A stretch of DNA of 7,955 bases, taken from assembly GCA_036847245.1 (NCBI GenBank), contig DAIUAL010000154.1:1-7955 (forward strand). The letters are read 5' to 3'. Below are positions 6,798 through 7,955 of the stretch, piece by piece. The notes under the pieces were generated by a model. The model searched no databases and was not told the origin of the DNA. It saw only the letters and a program-made list of their open reading frames with translations. This stretch comes from UBA4661 sp002405405 (GTDB taxonomy: Bacteria; Bacteroidota; Ignavibacteria; Kapaibacteriales; UBA4661). Position 1 is the first letter of the stretch. Each line of letters starts with the position of its first letter. Both the position numbers and the translations under genes were made by a program.

Positions 6798-7889
6798 TTA
6801 TCGTCTGCCGATATCAATACTGAAACCACGATTGTAGCGTACACGAGCACCAATGCCAAGGCATATTTTAGCTTTTGCACCAACATAAAACCATCCGGCA
6901 CAAAATTTTAGGCTATTACATCCTGGACTACATCTGCTACCAACAGTGATTTCGATATTACCTTGTGCTGATGCATCTAAAGTAAAATTATTATTCCAAT
7001 AGCCAAACTGCCCATCAATTTTGAAACCTGCTCGACCACTAAACCCTATCCCAATAATGCTCGCACCACCACCGGCATCGACATCTGCTTGTAGGCGACC
7101 ACCAACACCATTAGGGCGAATATCAATTTCCCAATAGTATCCTGCTCGTGCGTAGGCATTAAAACTAACAATGCCAAGATTAACTCCTGCGCTCCAATCG
7201 ATCAACCGCTGACCAAAATCAGCATGAAATCCTGTATAGACAAAACGAAATGGTCCTGCTTGGATGGTGTAATCTTTTGCTAACCAAAAACTTCCATTGG
7301 CTCGAGCGGCATTCAGAATATTATACGCTACATTACCGGCAATATAGAATTGGTTCGCAGGGATATTGATATCGAAGATCACGCGACCATCGGCACTTAC
7401 AACACCCAAGAAACTCATACCCGCTTGAATATTGCCACTAAAGCGCAGATCGGTAAAATTTAAGAGAAGATTACCATTACCTAGACGAGTTCCAAATCCA
7501 AAGCCACGAATATCGACTGTAGCAATAATCTCTAACTCTGCTGGACCATCACCGCCAATACGAAACTCTCCATCCGCATTGATATCCAATCCCGGTGGAC
7601 CAAAGCCTTGATTTGAAGGAGTAAAGACGACAAATCTCCCGCCCAACCCAAAGATCCAACGATCCTGCTGGGTTGCAATACGCCCACGAATTTCTTCGAG
7701 CCAAACCGGTGGTGTCAGGGCTAACTGATAACCCGGCACTTTACTGAATTTCAGTCTCAAGTCCCAATCATCACTTGCCGCATAACGAAATTCAGCACCA
7801 AAACCAAAGTTTCCTTTGCCACCTTTATCAACCGATATATCAAAAGAACCACCCCAATATGTTTTATCGTCTCCACACTCATAAATAAA
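6798..7889 (-). CDS. Beta-strand-rich protein of unknown family, interrupted at its 5' end
   Basis: I do not recognise this protein. The open frame gives 363 residues; a TTG at 7760 would give 320. It is made of alternating hydrophobic/polar stretches rich in Gly, Asn, Phe and Tyr (for example FRFVYTGFHADFG, VNLGIVSFNAYARAGYYW, GIGFSGRAGFKIDG), like the repeated beta-strands of surface or outer-membrane proteins. Four cysteines (277, 281, 287, 300 in TTG numbering) cluster near the C-terminus and may form disulfides. The 43 codons before the TTG read like the same protein (FGFGAEFRYAA and similar), yet contain no ATG, GTG or TTG and no signal peptide, and are preceded by TGA (7890-7892) and TAA (7911-7913). 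This suggests a longer gene, beginning outside the window, now broken by stops or misread. The FN3 gene follows after 17 bp. There is no C-terminal secretion tag that I recognise. Confidence 0.65.
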   Translation of the reverse strand, partial: FIYECGDDKTYWGGSFDISVDKGGKGNFGFGAEFRYAASDDWDLRLKFSKVPGYQLALTPPVWLEEIRGRIATQQDRWIFGLGGRFVVFTPSNQGFGPPGLDINADGEFRIGGDGPAELEIIATVDIRGFGFGTRLGNGNLLLNFTDLRFSGNIQAGMSFLGVVSADGRVIFDINIPANQFYIAGNVAYNILNAARANGSFWLAKDYTIQAGPFRFVYTGFHADFGQRLIDWSAGVNLGIVSFNAYARAGYYWEIDIRPNGVGGRLQADVDAGGGASIIGIGFSGRAGFKIDGQFGYWNNNFTLDASAQGNIEITVGSRCSPGCNSLKFCAGWFYVGAKAKICLGIGARVRYNRGFSIDIGRR

Positions 7890-7892
7890 TCA

Positions 7893-7955
7893 ACCACCAC
7901 CTTTAATTCCTTAACGAAAACGCAGAGCAATTTTTGCATAGCCCGATACTAAACC
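7893..7955 (-). pseudogene. Likely upstream remnant of the beta-rich gene, with TAA at 7911-7913
   Basis: In the frame of the beta-rich gene the last 63 bases read GLVSGYAKIALRFR, stop, GIKGGG, and then the TGA at 7890. The first segment has the same strand-like style as the downstream protein, so it may belong to the same broken gene. Alternatively the TAA is the genuine end of a separate upstream gene. The piece is too short to decide. Confidence 0.3.

Noticed and set aside
7757..7939. 60-codon minus-strand ORF at the right edge
   Set aside because: It lies in a different frame over the coding-like stretch upstream of the beta-rich gene; its sequence has no domain or signal, and the alternative frame gives more protein-like sequence that continues into the long ORF.
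4342..7955. Alternative genetic code in which TGA is a sense codon
   Set aside because: No gene in the window clearly ends in TGA, but tryptophan and glycine are written with standard codons throughout, the phosphatase, lipoprotein and rlpA genes contain no internal TGA, and one of the three interrupting stops is TAA.
1..7955. CRISPR array, insertion sequence, tRNA or defence system
   Set aside because: No regularly spaced repeats, transposase or integrase motifs, tRNA-like cloverleaf or nuclease/ATPase defence signatures were seen on either strand.

Overview
The window looks like a chromosomal segment from a Gram-negative, moderately AT-rich bacterium. It has a lipoprotein with a lipobox, a membrane-anchored RlpA-type septal ring protein, a GAF-SpoIIE phosphatase, and large exported fibronectin-III-like and beta-rich proteins. 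Most genes lack a Shine-Dalgarno sequence. This mix recalls the Bacteroidota/Chlorobi/Ignavibacteria/Kapabacteria side of the tree, but that is inference from style; there is no rRNA or marker gene to prove it.

Left part (1-4019). The 3' end of a Ppx/GppA phosphatase gene (+ strand) converges with 10 bp to spare on three minus-strand genes. In transcription order these are a double-psi beta-barrel RlpA-like protein (4019-3207), a TPR lipoprotein with a long repetitive linker (3007-2189), and a two-GAF plus SpoIIE/PP2C serine phosphatase (2130-412). A strong intrinsic terminator at 3143-3174 closes rlpA. A weak hairpin with a T-run lies between the lipoprotein and phosphatase genes. The theme is envelope and septum upkeep plus stress or nutrient signalling.

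Middle (4020-4341). A 322-bp intergenic stretch holds a 10-bp inverted repeat (4242-4276), the likely terminator of the next operon, and a weak candidate rlpA promoter.

Right part (4342-7955). A minus-strand operon encodes a beta-strand-rich protein of no recognised family (stop at 6798, running towards or past the right edge). It is followed 17 bp later by an exported protein of about six fibronectin-III-like units (6780-4342). Both are interrupted by stop codons with the reading frame kept on either side: TGA at 6040-6042 in the FN3 gene, and TGA 7890-7892 plus TAA 7911-7913 upstream of the beta-rich frame. The FN3 TGA is followed by C and, four bases later, by an 11-bp stem-loop with one bulged base. 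This could be decay of the operon, sequence error, or read-through; the arrangement is the most noteworthy feature of the window. No RNA gene, CRISPR array, IS element or recognisable defence system is visible.
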